Below, piece by piece: positions 46,824-55,869 of a stretch of 64,000 bases of DNA. This DNA is from Dyadobacter sp. CY312 (GTDB lineage: Bacteria > Bacteroidota > Bacteroidia > Cytophagales > Spirosomataceae), in the NCBI RefSeq assembly GCF_021390535.1, contig NZ_JAJUXG010000004.1, positions 124,001-188,000 of the forward strand. The letters are read 5' to 3'. The translations under genes were made by a program, and so were the position numbers. The notes below the pieces were generated by a model. That model was not told the DNA's origin, did no database searches, and saw only the letters and a list, made by a program, of their open reading frames with translations. Each line of letters starts with the position of its first letter. Within the stretch, counting starts at the first letter, position 1.

Positions 46824-47768
46824 TCACTGGTTTTGAAACTCTACCGCTTTACCCGTACACCCGAAAAGTTCAAATTTCCCGATCATAAATTTTTTATACT
46901 CTTCCATAAATGTTTTGCCGGGCGTTGTGGGAGCAAATTCATCCGGCTTATCCCGAAAAAATTCCCGATTCACCATCGTCCACAGCAAACGCATGTCCGT
47001 TGCAATGTTGATCTTACAAATGCCTAGCGGAATCGCTTTTTTGATTTCAGCCTCCTGAACTCCCTTGGCATCTTTTTTGATTTTCCCACTTGCGGCATTA
47101 ATCCTCGCAACCACTTCGTTGCTCACATTGGAACCTCCGTGAAGCACCAGTGGAAAACCTGGCAACCGCGCCTGAATCTCTTCCAGGATATGGAGCTGTA
47201 AACCTTGTCCGCCGGAAAACTTGTATGCGCCATGGCTTGTTCCTACGGCAATTGCCAGACTATCACATTCCGTTGCTTTCACAAAATCCTCGACTTCCTG
47301 TGGATTGGTGTAAAAAGAATGGGCAGCATCTACCGTCAGATCATCTTCCACTCCGGCCAGAACGCCGAGTTCTGCTTCCACGCTAATTCCCTTTTCATGC
47401 GCTTTTTCCACCACAGATTTGGTTCGCTGGACGTTCTGTTCAAATGAGTCGTGGGACGCATCAATCATCACAGAGGTGTAGCCACCCTTTTCAATGGCAT
47501 CAAAAATGTGTGATTCGTAACCATGATCCATGTGAATGGCAAACACCGTTTTCGGGTATATTCTGGCGGCGGACTCTATCATCGATAACAGCATATCCGC
47601 GTGGGCGTAATCCCTTGCAAAAGGTGTTGTCTGCACAATAAATGGTGCATTCGCCTCCTGAGCCGCAGCAAAAAGTCCGTGTAGTTCTTCCATAAAAAAA
47701 ACATTCACAGCCGGAATCGCATACCGGCCGTAGCATTTTTGGAAGAGTTGTTTTGTAGTTACTAGCAT
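46824..47768 (-). CDS. Class II ketose-bisphosphate aldolase, probable IolJ-type
   Basis: This 314-residue class II (zinc) aldolase has active-site motifs AIHMDHGYES (Asp81, His82), VGTSHGAYKF, VLHGGSNV and GICKINIATDMR. In this cluster it should split 6-phospho-5-dehydro-2-deoxy-D-gluconate into malonate semialdehyde and dihydroxyacetone phosphate (the IolJ role), because no other aldolase is present. By sequence alone it could equally be a fructose- or tagatose-bisphosphate aldolase, so I leave the symbol blank. It lies between the transporter and iolD genes, 144 bases from iolD. Confidence 0.88.
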   Translation of the reverse strand: MLVTTKQLFQKCYGRYAIPAVNVFFMEELHGLFAAAQEANAPFIVQTTPFARDYAHADMLLSMIESAARIYPKTVFAIHMDHGYESHIFDAIEKGGYTSVMIDASHDSFEQNVQRTKSVVEKAHEKGISVEAELGVLAGVEDDLTVDAAHSFYTNPQEVEDFVKATECDSLAIAVGTSHGAYKFSGGQGLQLHILEEIQARLPGFPLVLHGGSNVSNEVVARINAASGKIKKDAKGVQEAEIKKAIPLGICKINIATDMRLLWTMVNREFFRDKPDEFAPTTPGKTFMEEYKKFMIGKFELFGCTGKAVEFQNQ

Positions 47769-47782
47769 ATTGTTTTAAAAAT

Positions 47783-47995
47783 TTTCACGCAAAGCAGGAA
47801 AGGAAAGAGCAAAGACCGCATAAGACTTTGCGCTCTCTGCCATTCTCTTTTTTTTACTTTGAGTGAAACCTCGTTTAGCCTATGTAATCATTTTAAAAAA
47901 TTTCACGCAAAGCATATAAGTGAAAAGAGGTAAGAAGGCCGAGAACCGATAAAACTTCGCGCTCTCTGCCCTCGTCTTTTTTACTTTGCGTGAAA
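47783..47995. repeat. Two CACGCAAAG inverted-repeat elements
   Basis: Two similar elements lie in the 247-base gap between the symporter and aldolase genes. The first (47783-47868) has arms TTTCACGCAAAG and CTTTGAGTGAAA. The second (47901-47995) has TTTCACGCAAAG and CTTTGCGTGAAA. Both share an internal CTTTGCGCTCTCTGCC-like word. A related element is found inside the PUL at 20612-20706. They could fold as mRNA stem-loops and tune downstream iolJ/iolD expression, or be a dispersed repeat family. Confidence 0.7.
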
Positions 47996-48015
47996 CCTTC
48001 CTTACCAAACCTTCC

Positions 48016-49629
48016 CTACCAGAACACCGTATACAAAGCAGCCAGAACCCCGCATAGCACGATCGAGGCCACCACAAAACCTCTTCCGGGACTGAACATG
48101 GAGCTGTCAATATCGAGTCCTTTCGGGTTTGATTTGCTTTTTGGATCAGCCAGAGTCATGATGATAATGACAGCACTCAGCACCAGAAATATGATTCCCA
48201 TTCTATCCAGAAAAGGGATATCAGGCCATAAGAATTTACCGGCGGTCGAAAGCGGAATTGTTAACAATGCTGCTGTTAATGCTGCGGCCGAAGTTGTTCT
48301 TTTCCAGAACATACCGAAAATAAAGATCGCGAAAACACCTGGCGTAATAAAGCTGCTGTATTCCTGAATGAACTGATAGGCTTGTTCCAACACGCGAAGC
48401 TGCGGTGCAATGATGACGCCAATCGCCATAGCTACCCAGATTGTGATGCGGCCAATTTTAACCAGTTTCACCTCGCTTGCCTGCGGGTTGATGTACTGTT
48501 TGTAAATATCCAGGGTGAAAATCGTAGATATACTATTTGCTTTGCCAGCCAGTGAAGCAACAATCGCAGCAGTCAGAGCAGCAAACGCCATTCCTTTTAG
48601 TCCCGAAGGAAGCAAATTGAGCAATACCGGATACGCATGATCTGGCTTAACAGCTCCTGCCGGATCCAGCATTTCTTGTTGGAACATGCCGTTTTGGTGT
48701 AAAACATAAGCTGCAATTCCGGGAATAACGACAATGATCGGAATAAGCAGCTTTAATACAGCAGCAAATAAAATTCCCTTTCTCGCAGTGGAAAGATCCG
48801 CCCCAAGGCTACGCTGAATGATGTATTGGTTACAGCCAAAATAAGCCAGGTTGTTGATCCACATGGCGCCAATAATCACAGAAAGTCCCGGGAGATCTTT
48901 GTAGAAGGGATTTTCTTTTGGCAATATCATGTGGAAATGGCTGTCGCCCTGTTCTTTTAATAGAGCCAATGCATTGAATATTCCAGGTCTGTTGAAATGC
49001 TGAGAAACCAGATCCAACGCAAGATAAGTTGTTGCCAGACCACCCAAAATGAGCACAATCACCTGTACCACATCGGTATAACCGATTACCTTCATGCCAC
49101 CAATGGTGATGATGACCGCAAAAATTCCCAAACCAATAATCCCGTAAGTGAAGTCGAGCCCGGCTGTAACTTCCAGAGCAAGAGCTCCCAAATAGAGTAT
49201 TGACGTAAGATTTACAAACACATAAAGTAACAGCCAGAACACGGCCATGATTGTCGCCACAGTTGGATTATACCGTTGCCGTAGAAATTGCGGCATGGTG
49301 TAAATTTTGTTTTTGAGGTACACCGGCAGAATAAAAACAGCAACCACAATAAGCGATGCGGCAGCCATCCACTCATAAGAAGAAATAGCCAAACCGATCG
49401 CAAAACCGGAACCCGACATACCTATGAAATGCTCAGCCGAAATGTTGGAAGCAATGATAGATGCCCCAATAGCCCAGAAAGTGAGCGAACCCTCAGCCAA
49501 AAAGTAGTCGGTCGAACTTACCTCTTTTGATTTCTTCTTGTTATAGATCCAGTAACCGTAAGCAGATACACCAACGAGATAGGTGAAAAAGACAATATAA
49601 TCCAGCGTTTGTAAACCAGTGTTCGACAT
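48016..49629 (-). CDS. Sodium:solute symporter (SSS family), probable inositol transporter
   Basis: This 537-residue polytopic inner-membrane protein of the SSS (SLC5-like) family has about 13-14 predicted helices. It opens LDYIVFFTYLVGVSAYGYWIYNKKKS and continues with the family hallmarks AIGASIIASNISAEHFIGMSGSGFAIGLAISSYEW, a central KVIGYTDVVQVIVLILGG, and NLAYFGCNQYIIQRSLGA. These proteins import sugars or polyols with sodium. Its place in the iol cluster and the operator-like palindrome just upstream of its start make myo-inositol the likely substrate. No other transporter is present in the cluster. Confidence 0.92.
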   Translation of the reverse strand: MSNTGLQTLDYIVFFTYLVGVSAYGYWIYNKKKSKEVSSTDYFLAEGSLTFWAIGASIIASNISAEHFIGMSGSGFAIGLAISSYEWMAAASLIVVAVFILPVYLKNKIYTMPQFLRQRYNPTVATIMAVFWLLLYVFVNLTSILYLGALALEVTAGLDFTYGIIGLGIFAVIITIGGMKVIGYTDVVQVIVLILGGLATTYLALDLVSQHFNRPGIFNALALLKEQGDSHFHMILPKENPFYKDLPGLSVIIGAMWINNLAYFGCNQYIIQRSLGADLSTARKGILFAAVLKLLIPIIVVIPGIAAYVLHQNGMFQQEMLDPAGAVKPDHAYPVLLNLLPSGLKGMAFAALTAAIVASLAGKANSISTIFTLDIYKQYINPQASEVKLVKIGRITIWVAMAIGVIIAPQLRVLEQAYQFIQEYSSFITPGVFAIFIFGMFWKRTTSAAALTAALLTIPLSTAGKFLWPDIPFLDRMGIIFLVLSAVIIIMTLADPKSKSNPKGLDIDSSMFSPGRGFVVASIVLCGVLAALYTVFW

Positions 49630-49665
49630 GCAGGGTTTTATATAATGAAAGTGAATATTAATTGT

Positions 49666-49701
49666 ACTTTACGAATTGCAAACGTTTGCAATTCGTAAAG
49701 T
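49666..49701. promoter_or_regulatory. Perfect 36-bp palindromic operator (LacI-type)
   Basis: Positions 49666-49683 are the exact reverse complement of 49684-49701, with no loop. The centre is TTGCAAACGTTTGCAA, the CG-centred core typical of LacI/GalR operators. It lies 37 bases upstream of the symporter start on the minus strand. The core TGCAAACGTTTG recurs at 54701-54712 next to the LacI-family gene, so it is the probable binding site of that regulator. Confidence 0.8.
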
Positions 49702-49732
49702 GTGCAATGTAATACATAAGAGATGAAAGATG

Positions 49733-50761
49733 TTAAGCGTGAGTTAACTCCAGTATCTCATTTATTTGTACAACCCGTCCTTCCGTCAATGATTTCATGG
49801 CTGCAATACCGATCGCGGTTGCCATCAAGCCATCGTGCGCATCTACCGGTGAAGGATGGTCATGAAGAACACAATCAATAAACGATTTCAGGCAAACGCG
49901 GTAGGCTGTCTCGTATCTTTCAAGGAAAAAGTGAAGCGGTAATGCACTGTGGCCTCCGTTGCTGTCGAAGTGAATCAAAGAATCCGTCGTATTATTCTCG
50001 GCCTTGGCCATGCCTTTTGAGCCGAAAATTTCCAGGCGCTGGTCGTAGCCGTACACAGCCTTGCGGCTATTATCAATCACACCAATGGCACCGTTTTCGA
50101 AAGTCAGAACAATTACAGCCGTGTCGATATCGCCGAATTCTTTTATTTCCGGATGTATCAGTGCATCTCCTTTTACAAAAACTTCTTTTACCTCACTACC
50201 TACGATATACCTTGCCATGTCAAAATCGTGAATAGACATGTCGAGGAAGATTCCTCCTGAAATTTTCAGGTATTCGACCGGCGGTGGTGCAGGGTCACGA
50301 CTTGTGATGCGAAGTATGTGCGGATCGCCGATTTTATCTTTTTCTACCAAACTCCGAACATTGCTAAAATTGGCATCGAAGCGTCGGTTAAAGCCTAACA
50401 TCAATTTAACTCCATTATCGGCGACAGCTTTTTCTGCTGCAAGAATTGCCTCTATGGTAACGTCAAGCGGTTTTTCGCAAAATACATGCTTTTTCTGCTG
50501 AGCCGCCGCCACCGTATACGGAACGTGAAATGGAGTAGGGGAACAGATGATGATTGCCTCAACTTCCGGGTGATTGATCACTTCGTAAGCATCCGTGGTA
50601 ACGTTTTTAACACCAAGATTGTATGCAAATGCATGAGACTCTTCTGATACGTCAGAAGCGATAATTACTTCTGCATCAGGCATGTGGTGTACCAGATTGC
50701 TCAGGTGGATCTGTCCGATCCGACCCAGACCGATCACACCGGTTTTAAGTTTTTTTGTCAT
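49733..50761 (-). CDS. iolG: Inositol 2-dehydrogenase (IolG), Gfo/Idh/MocA family
   Basis: This 342-residue cytoplasmic NAD-dependent enzyme oxidises myo-inositol to 2-keto-myo-inositol, the first pathway step. The Rossmann motif is TGVIGLGRIGQIHLSN, followed by EAIIICSPTPFH and the lysine motif VFCEKPLDV. The C-terminal domain has GGIFLDMSIHDFDMARYI, the family's catalytic Asp/His pattern (DxxxHDxD). I chose ATG 50761 (MTKKLKTGVIG) because the upstream open frame is proline-rich and unrelated. There is no Tat signal, unlike the oxidoreductase at 7445. It sits between mmsA and the symporter. Confidence 0.94.
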   Translation of the reverse strand: MTKKLKTGVIGLGRIGQIHLSNLVHHMPDAEVIIASDVSEESHAFAYNLGVKNVTTDAYEVINHPEVEAIIICSPTPFHVPYTVAAAQQKKHVFCEKPLDVTIEAILAAEKAVADNGVKLMLGFNRRFDANFSNVRSLVEKDKIGDPHILRITSRDPAPPPVEYLKISGGIFLDMSIHDFDMARYIVGSEVKEVFVKGDALIHPEIKEFGDIDTAVIVLTFENGAIGVIDNSRKAVYGYDQRLEIFGSKGMAKAENNTTDSLIHFDSNGGHSALPLHFFLERYETAYRVCLKSFIDCVLHDHPSPVDAHDGLMATAIGIAAMKSLTEGRVVQINEILELTHA

Positions 50762-50867
50762 AGGTATAAGTTGGTTTAGGTGATGTGAGCATGCGGCTTT
50801 GGGTGGAGGGCAGGGGGAGAAGGGTATGGAGGCTAACCCTTTGCCTTTTTCCACATGCCCATCGCCC

Positions 50868-52334
50868 TCAAAACTTGCGGTTCCATTCTTTGAGCCAGCG
50901 TTCGATTACTACTTTTGTCTGAGTGAAAAATTCTACTGCATGTTTGCCTTGTCCATGGAGATCGCCATAGAAACTGTCTTTCCAGCCTGAGAATGGGAAT
51001 TGAGCTACGGGAGCGGCCACACCAATGTTGATTCCAATATTACCCGCTTCTGCTTCGTGGCGGAATTTACGCGCATTGAGTCCGCTGCTTGTGAATACGC
51101 AAGCCATATTTCCGTATCTGCCGGAATTGATAAATTGAATGGCTTCGTCGATGGTATTGATGTGTACCAAACTTAGTACCGGACCGAATATTTCGGTGGA
51201 TGCCAATTCCCCATCGAGTGGAATATCCTCGATGATCGTCGGGGCAATAAAGTTGCCGTTTTCAAATCCTTCAATTTTTGCATTTCTACCGTCCACAAGC
51301 ACACGACCTCCTTCCTGTACACCTTTTTCAATCAGATTATTAACCCTGTTTTTACTTTCAGTCGTGATAACCGGACCCATTTGTACGTCATCGTCCAATC
51401 CGAATCCAGTCTTACGGGTTTTGGTGGATTCGACAAGACTTTCCGTAATTTCTTTGTGTTCACCAACAGTGATAATCGTTGATGCCGCCAGACAACGCTG
51501 ACCAGCACAGCCATAAACGCTGTCAATAACGATTTGGGTGGTCATGTCAATGTCGGCATCCGGCAGTACAATCACTGGATTTTTTGCGCCGCCCTGTGCC
51601 TGAACACGTTTGCCATTTGCAGCGCCTTTTGAATACACATATTTGGCAACATTGGACGATCCGACAAAACTGATTCCTTTAATAACCGGATGTTCCAGCA
51701 GCGCGTCTACAACTTCACGTCCACCCTGAACAATGCTCAGAACACCTTTTGGCAAATCGAGCTGTTCCATCAAGCCTACGATTTTGGTCATGGTGAGAGG
51801 CACTTTTTCTGACGGTTTGATAATGTAGCTGTTACCGCAGGCAAGTGCATAGGGCAGGAACCAGAAGGTGATCATGCCCGGAAAATTGAACGGAGCAATA
51901 CATGCGCAAACACCCAGTGGCTGCCTGATCATGTATTCATCAATACCCTTTGCGATATCTTCCGAAAATTCACCCTGCATCATTGCCGGCATTCCGCAGG
52001 CATTTTCCACATTCTCAATGGCGCGAATCATCTCGGCTTTCGCTTCCAGAAAAGTTTTGCCTGATTCGAGCGTGATGGTGCGTGCTATGTCATCCAGATT
52101 GTCTTCCAGAATGGTTTTTAGTTTGAAAAGGTATTGCACACGTTTTGAAACGGGCGTTCTTCTCCATTCCTGAAAACCTTTTTCAGCCGCTTCGGCCGCA
52201 TCAGCTACGTCCTGAGCATTTCCCGCCGGAACTTGCGCCAATATTTCCTGGTTCGCAGGATTGACCACGTTCAAAAACTGATCCGAACGGCTATCAACCC
52301 ACTGTCCGCCGATATAATTTTTTAATTTTTCCAT
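50868..52334 (-). CDS. mmsA: CoA-acylating methylmalonate/malonate-semialdehyde dehydrogenase (MmsA/IolA)
   Basis: This 488-residue ALDH-superfamily enzyme converts malonate semialdehyde to acetyl-CoA and CO2 with NAD and CoA, the last step of inositol catabolism. Catalytic Cys281 lies in [13 protein letters not shown], and Asn150 in APFNFPGM. The general-base glutamate of ordinary ALDHs is replaced (AQGGAKNP), as expected for the CoA-dependent MMSDH subfamily. The family start [20 protein letters not shown] is present and the length is normal. The gene is downstream of iolC across a repeat-filled spacer and upstream of iolG. Confidence 0.95.
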   Translation of the reverse strand: MEKLKNYIGGQWVDSRSDQFLNVVNPANQEILAQVPAGNAQDVADAAEAAEKGFQEWRRTPVSKRVQYLFKLKTILEDNLDDIARTITLESGKTFLEAKAEMIRAIENVENACGMPAMMQGEFSEDIAKGIDEYMIRQPLGVCACIAPFNFPGMITFWFLPYALACGNSYIIKPSEKVPLTMTKIVGLMEQLDLPKGVLSIVQGGREVVDALLEHPVIKGISFVGSSNVAKYVYSKGAANGKRVQAQGGAKNPVIVLPDADIDMTTQIVIDSVYGCAGQRCLAASTIITVGEHKEITESLVESTKTRKTGFGLDDDVQMGPVITTESKNRVNNLIEKGVQEGGRVLVDGRNAKIEGFENGNFIAPTIIEDIPLDGELASTEIFGPVLSLVHINTIDEAIQFINSGRYGNMACVFTSSGLNARKFRHEAEAGNIGINIGVAAPVAQFPFSGWKDSFYGDLHGQGKHAVEFFTQTKVVIERWLKEWNRKF

Positions 52335-52412
52335 TCCTATTGTTATTTAAACGCAGAGTTCACGGAGTTATCCGCTGAGTTGCGCTGTAATTATTTGATA
52401 TTTTTTTATCAA

Positions 52413-52560
52413 CGTTTGTGTCACCGGGCGCCAGCGTTTGTGTCTTCACAAACGATTTTTTCCGCCGTCGTTTGTGTCCTCACAAACGATTTTTTTGGCT
52501 CACATAAAAGTTTTGTGAGGACACAAACCTCGGCTTCTGAGGACACAAACCTCGGCTTCT
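52413..52560. repeat. TTTGTG-N4-CACAAA palindrome cluster and 22-bp tandem repeat
   Basis: The 295-base gap between iolC and mmsA (52335-52629) holds three 16-bp palindromes of form TTTGTG-N4-CACAAA (52437-52452, 52471-52486, 52512-52527) plus half sites at 52413-52422 and 52541-52550. A perfect 22-bp direct repeat beginning GAGGACACAAACC occupies 52517-52538 and 52539-52560, with a degenerate third copy after it. The palindromes resemble Crp/Fnr-type operators in size and spacing but could be a dispersed repeat. The gap also has GCAGAGTTCACGGAG-type words at 52353-52367. Confidence 0.8.
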
Positions 52561-52629
52561 GAATACACAATCCTGGTATTAGTCCGATGCTCTAACTTCT
52601 TAACTCCTCTAACTACTTAACTTCTCCCT

Positions 52630-53643
52630 TCAAAATCCTCCCCGACTTTCCACAAACGCCATCACCTCCGCATTGGTCGGCATGAAGTTGGCACAGCCTT
52701 CCCTAGTTACGATGATCGCTCCGCAGGCATTTCCCATTCTCACTGATTTATAAAAATCCCAATCGTTCAGTAAACCGTAGGAAAATCCGGCGCAAAAGGC
52801 GTCTCCGGCACCCAACACATTTAATACTTCCACCGGAAAACCTGGAACTTTCACTTCTTCTTTTCCTGGCTGGAAAATGGAGGCGCCTTCTTTCCCTCTT
52901 TTTACAACCAGTGTTTCCACACCAGATTTCATGATTTCTTCAATCGCATTATTGATATTTCCTCTGATCTCGGGAGCTGATATCTGCTGATGTTTAATCA
53001 GTAGCTGCTCTTTGTCTGTCAGATACGTTGCCAGTATTTCCTCTTCCGTACCCACCACAATATTGAAACTGCTCAGAGCAGCGCGAAGCGTCACACCGAA
53101 TGATCTTGGATCGTCCCACTGATCGGCGCGGAAGTCGATGTCCAATAAGGTTTTTACGTTATTCTTTTTGGCAATTTCCAAAGCGTAGAACATGGCAGTC
53201 CGGCTTGGATCTTTACTGAAAGCCGTTCCTGAAAATGCTGCTGCTTTAAAATCAGCAAACGGAATAGCGGCTACGTGATCAATGTTTAGGTTAATGTCCG
53301 CACAGTTTTCACGGTAATAAACCAGCGGAAACTTATCCGGAGGTTCGATGCCAAGCACCACTGCCGAACTTCTGGTACCTTCAATGGTTGGAACCCATTC
53401 CGTAGATATCCCTTCCTGATCCAGAAAATGTTTGATAAAGTTTCCCACCTGATCATTTCCTATACCTGTCAGAATAGCTGTTTTAAGTCCCAGACGTTGT
53501 CCGCCTGTGGCAATATTCAGCGGGCAGCCTCCAACGAATGCATTAAACGCAGAAATTTTTTCGAATGGACTTCCAACATTGGCTGAGTACAAATCAATGG
53601 ACGAGCGGCCAAGGGTTAGGAGATCGTAATTTTTGTCAGGCAT
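52630..53643 (-). CDS. iolC: 5-dehydro-2-deoxygluconokinase (IolC), PfkB family
   Basis: This 337-residue ribokinase-fold sugar kinase phosphorylates 5-dehydro-2-deoxy-D-gluconate at O6. The opening YDLLTLGRSSIDLYS and AFVGGCPLNIATGGQRLGLKTA are IolC/PfkB signature 1. The catalytic GAGD motif is at residues 278-281 (Asp281 as base) in VLGAGDAFCAGFSYGL. There is no C-terminal DUF2090 aldolase fusion, in agreement with a separate iolJ-type gene in the cluster. It is preceded by iolB on the same strand, 113 bases apart. Confidence 0.95.
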   Translation of the reverse strand: MPDKNYDLLTLGRSSIDLYSANVGSPFEKISAFNAFVGGCPLNIATGGQRLGLKTAILTGIGNDQVGNFIKHFLDQEGISTEWVPTIEGTRSSAVVLGIEPPDKFPLVYYRENCADINLNIDHVAAIPFADFKAAAFSGTAFSKDPSRTAMFYALEIAKKNNVKTLLDIDFRADQWDDPRSFGVTLRAALSSFNIVVGTEEEILATYLTDKEQLLIKHQQISAPEIRGNINNAIEEIMKSGVETLVVKRGKEGASIFQPGKEEVKVPGFPVEVLNVLGAGDAFCAGFSYGLLNDWDFYKSVRMGNACGAIIVTREGCANFMPTNAEVMAFVESRGGF

Positions 53644-53756
53644 AATTAAGAGCTATAGGCTGATACGGTCTGCACGCTTTTTAGCGGTCTGAACGTTTAG
53701 TTTTTTTTAGTTACTTTCTTTGGATTCAGCCCACATAAAAATGTGTGCAGACTCCT

Positions 53757-54623
53757 TTACACGCCATTCATCTCCGCAGTCACAAGCGGTAATCTTGGGT
53801 CAGAGCCTTTCCAGGAATTGTAAATCCAGTCGTGATCCGGATCCGATGTATTGGCAAGAGACTGATCGCTTCCGGCAAGGAAATTGAGATAATAAACATT
53901 GTAACCATGCCCGGCTACAACAGGATGGTAACCTTTGGGAACCAATACAGCCTCATTGTTTTTCACCCTGATAATCTCATCCAAAGACCTGTCTTCCGTA
54001 TACACCTGCTGAATCGCGTAGCCTTGTGGTTTATCAATTTTGTAAAAATATATTTCTTCCAGATTGGCCTCTATCAGGTTTCCGTCAGCGTCTACTTTTC
54101 GTTCATCGTGTTTGTGAGCGGGGAAAGAACTCCAATTACCGGAAGGTGTATATACTTCTACGCAGACAATTTTATGACAGTCGAAACCAGGTTCGAGCAA
54201 ACTGTTAATTTGTCGGTTTGCATTGTCTCCGCCACGGTATTCTATTGCCGCTTCCTCAGGGCGTTTCATTCTGGGTGGGTGATCTTCGTCCGTTGCCACG
54301 CGACATATTGCTATATCCGTACTTGCAGATTGAGCAGTTAAGACGAAATCAGTGTTTCTTGATAAATACATGGCATGACCTATTCCACTGAACACATCCT
54401 TCCTGCCATTTACAGTCTCCCACGTCTGGCCTTTTGCTTCCACTTTGAAATTTCCACCGAGCAACGCAATACAATATTCGTATTCGCCGGTGTTACCCGT
54501 TATTTGTTCGTTGAGATCAAGTATTTTAGCTTCGAAGTTTAAATAGGTCCATCCGGCTTGCTCACTGGTGAGGTGATGATAGGTTTTTGAGTCGCGCTGC
54601 GGTCTTATCAGTAAATCACTCAT
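53757..54623 (-). CDS. iolB: 5-deoxy-glucuronate isomerase (IolB)
   Basis: This 288-residue bicupin enzyme isomerises 5-deoxy-D-glucuronate to 5-dehydro-2-deoxy-D-gluconate. Motifs include AGWTYLNFEAKIL, the cupin metal-binding FPAHKHDERKVD...LEEIYFYKIDKPQGYAIQQVYTEDRSLDEI (His and Glu ligands) and VLVPKGYHPVVAGHGYNVYYLNFLAG. The length is standard. It is the first gene of the inositol operon, divergent from the LacI-family regulator, with the TGCAAACGTTTG operator in the shared 126-base gap. Confidence 0.95.
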   Translation of the reverse strand: MSDLLIRPQRDSKTYHHLTSEQAGWTYLNFEAKILDLNEQITGNTGEYEYCIALLGGNFKVEAKGQTWETVNGRKDVFSGIGHAMYLSRNTDFVLTAQSASTDIAICRVATDEDHPPRMKRPEEAAIEYRGGDNANRQINSLLEPGFDCHKIVCVEVYTPSGNWSSFPAHKHDERKVDADGNLIEANLEEIYFYKIDKPQGYAIQQVYTEDRSLDEIIRVKNNEAVLVPKGYHPVVAGHGYNVYYLNFLAGSDQSLANTSDPDHDWIYNSWKGSDPRLPLVTAEMNGV

Positions 54624-54700
54624 TCGTTATTTTCGATTACATTTGCACAATAATAGTGTTGTATTAATGAAGTACAAAATGTAAATATGTCTATATTGAA

Positions 54701-54714
54701 TGCAAACGTTTGAA
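54701..54714. promoter_or_regulatory. LacI-type operator in the iolB/lacI gap
   Basis: TGCAAACGTTTGAA contains the perfect 10-bp palindrome CAAACGTTTG (54703-54712) and shares TGCAAACGTTTG with the 36-bp palindrome at 49666-49701. It lies 36 bases before the regulator start and 77 bases from the iolB start, so it could control both divergent transcripts. Confidence 0.75.
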
Positions 54715-54749
54715 AAAATTTATAATTTTTAATTGCCAAAATCCTACTA

Positions 54750-55781
54750 ATGAATTCATCTCGCCCCGTTACCATTAAAGACATTGCCAAACGCTTTCGC
54801 TGTTCACCTTCGACGGTTTCCAGGGCGCTAAACGACCATCCGGCTATCAATGAGGATACCCGAAAAAATATACAGGAATATGCTCGTGAAGTAGGTTATC
54901 AGCGTAATGAAGTTTCACTTAGTTTGCTCAATAAAAAAACCGCCACATTGGGTGTTGTGGTACCTACAATCAGCAATTATTATGAAACTGCTGTGATAGA
55001 GGGGCTTCACAACGTGTTGCAGCCAATGGGTTACACCCTCAATATCTGTGTTACCAATGAGAGTTATTTACTGGAAAAGGAGTATTTATCAAAACTTCTT
55101 TCCAACCGGACGGAGGGAATATTCTTATCCGTTTCTCAGGAAACGTACGATTCAGGCTATTATGAACATTTAGAACAGGTCATCCAGCGTAAAACTCCGT
55201 TGATTTTCATAGATCGGGAATATGAAGATTTTGAGACAAGTCGCGCAACCGTTGATGACTACCACGGTGCGTTCGCTGCTGTTGAACATCTGATCAATAT
55301 GGGCTACAAGCAGATCGCACATTTAAAGGGACCAAATGGACTTACTGTTTCAGAGCAGCGTTTTAAAGGTTATAAAGATTGTCTGACTAAATATGGCTTT
55401 CCCGTACGTGAAGAGTTGATTATCAATACCAATTTCAGAGTTGAAAGTGCGATTTTGCCGGCCAGAAGATTACTGGAAATGGATTCACCGCCCGACGCGA
55501 TTTTTGGCGTAAACGATCAGGTTGCAATCGGAGCTATGCGCGTGGCAAAAGATAAAGGACTGCGTATTCCGCAAGACATTGGTTTGGTTGGTTTTGACAA
55601 TTCACCCATCTCGGCATACACATTCCCCTCACTCACAACTGTAAACAGACCTGGAAGAAAGATCGGCATGGAAGCATCCAGGTTGTTTCTGAGCCAGCTC
55701 AATGCATCCGGAGATTTTAGCCATGAAAGCATTGTGTTGCCTTCGGAGCTGATTATCAGGGAGTCGTCGTTGCGAGTTTGA
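54750..55781 (+). CDS. LacI-family transcriptional regulator of the inositol cluster
   Basis: This 343-residue repressor-type protein has an N-terminal helix-turn-helix (VTIKDIAKRFRCSPSTVSRALNDHPAINEDTRKNIQEYAREVGYQRN) followed by a periplasmic-binding-protein-like effector domain (TLGVVVPTISNYYETAVIEGL, PLIFIDREYEDFETSRATVDDYHGAFAAVEHLI, DAIFGVNDQVAIGAMRVAKDKGLRIPQDIGLVGFDN). The divergent placement beside iolB and the shared operator motif suggest that it controls the iol operon and itself. The inducer is probably myo-inositol or a catabolite. The wing-domain effector cannot be identified from sequence. Confidence 0.94.
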   Translation: MNSSRPVTIKDIAKRFRCSPSTVSRALNDHPAINEDTRKNIQEYAREVGYQRNEVSLSLLNKKTATLGVVVPTISNYYETAVIEGLHNVLQPMGYTLNICVTNESYLLEKEYLSKLLSNRTEGIFLSVSQETYDSGYYEHLEQVIQRKTPLIFIDREYEDFETSRATVDDYHGAFAAVEHLINMGYKQIAHLKGPNGLTVSEQRFKGYKDCLTKYGFPVREELIINTNFRVESAILPARRLLEMDSPPDAIFGVNDQVAIGAMRVAKDKGLRIPQDIGLVGFDNSPISAYTFPSLTTVNRPGRKIGMEASRLFLSQLNASGDFSHESIVLPSELIIRESSLRV

Positions 55782-55869
55782 GAATAATAATGTTTTCTAC
55801 TAAAAAGCGTTAGGTTGGATAGAAGCGTTTATCAGGTAAGCAAAGCCAAACCTTTTAAATATCAATGAG

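Noticed and set aside
47783..47995. Insertion sequence or MITE
   Set aside because: No transposase frame and no clear target-site duplication; the ends are imperfect, so I list it only as an inverted-repeat element.
52413..52560. CRISPR array
   Set aside because: Repeats are short, mixed in orientation, with no uniform unique spacers, and no cas genes are in the window.
53832..54341. 169-residue plus-strand frame inside iolB
   Set aside because: Antisense to the bicupin enzyme and rich in phenylalanine and isoleucine in a shadow-like pattern.
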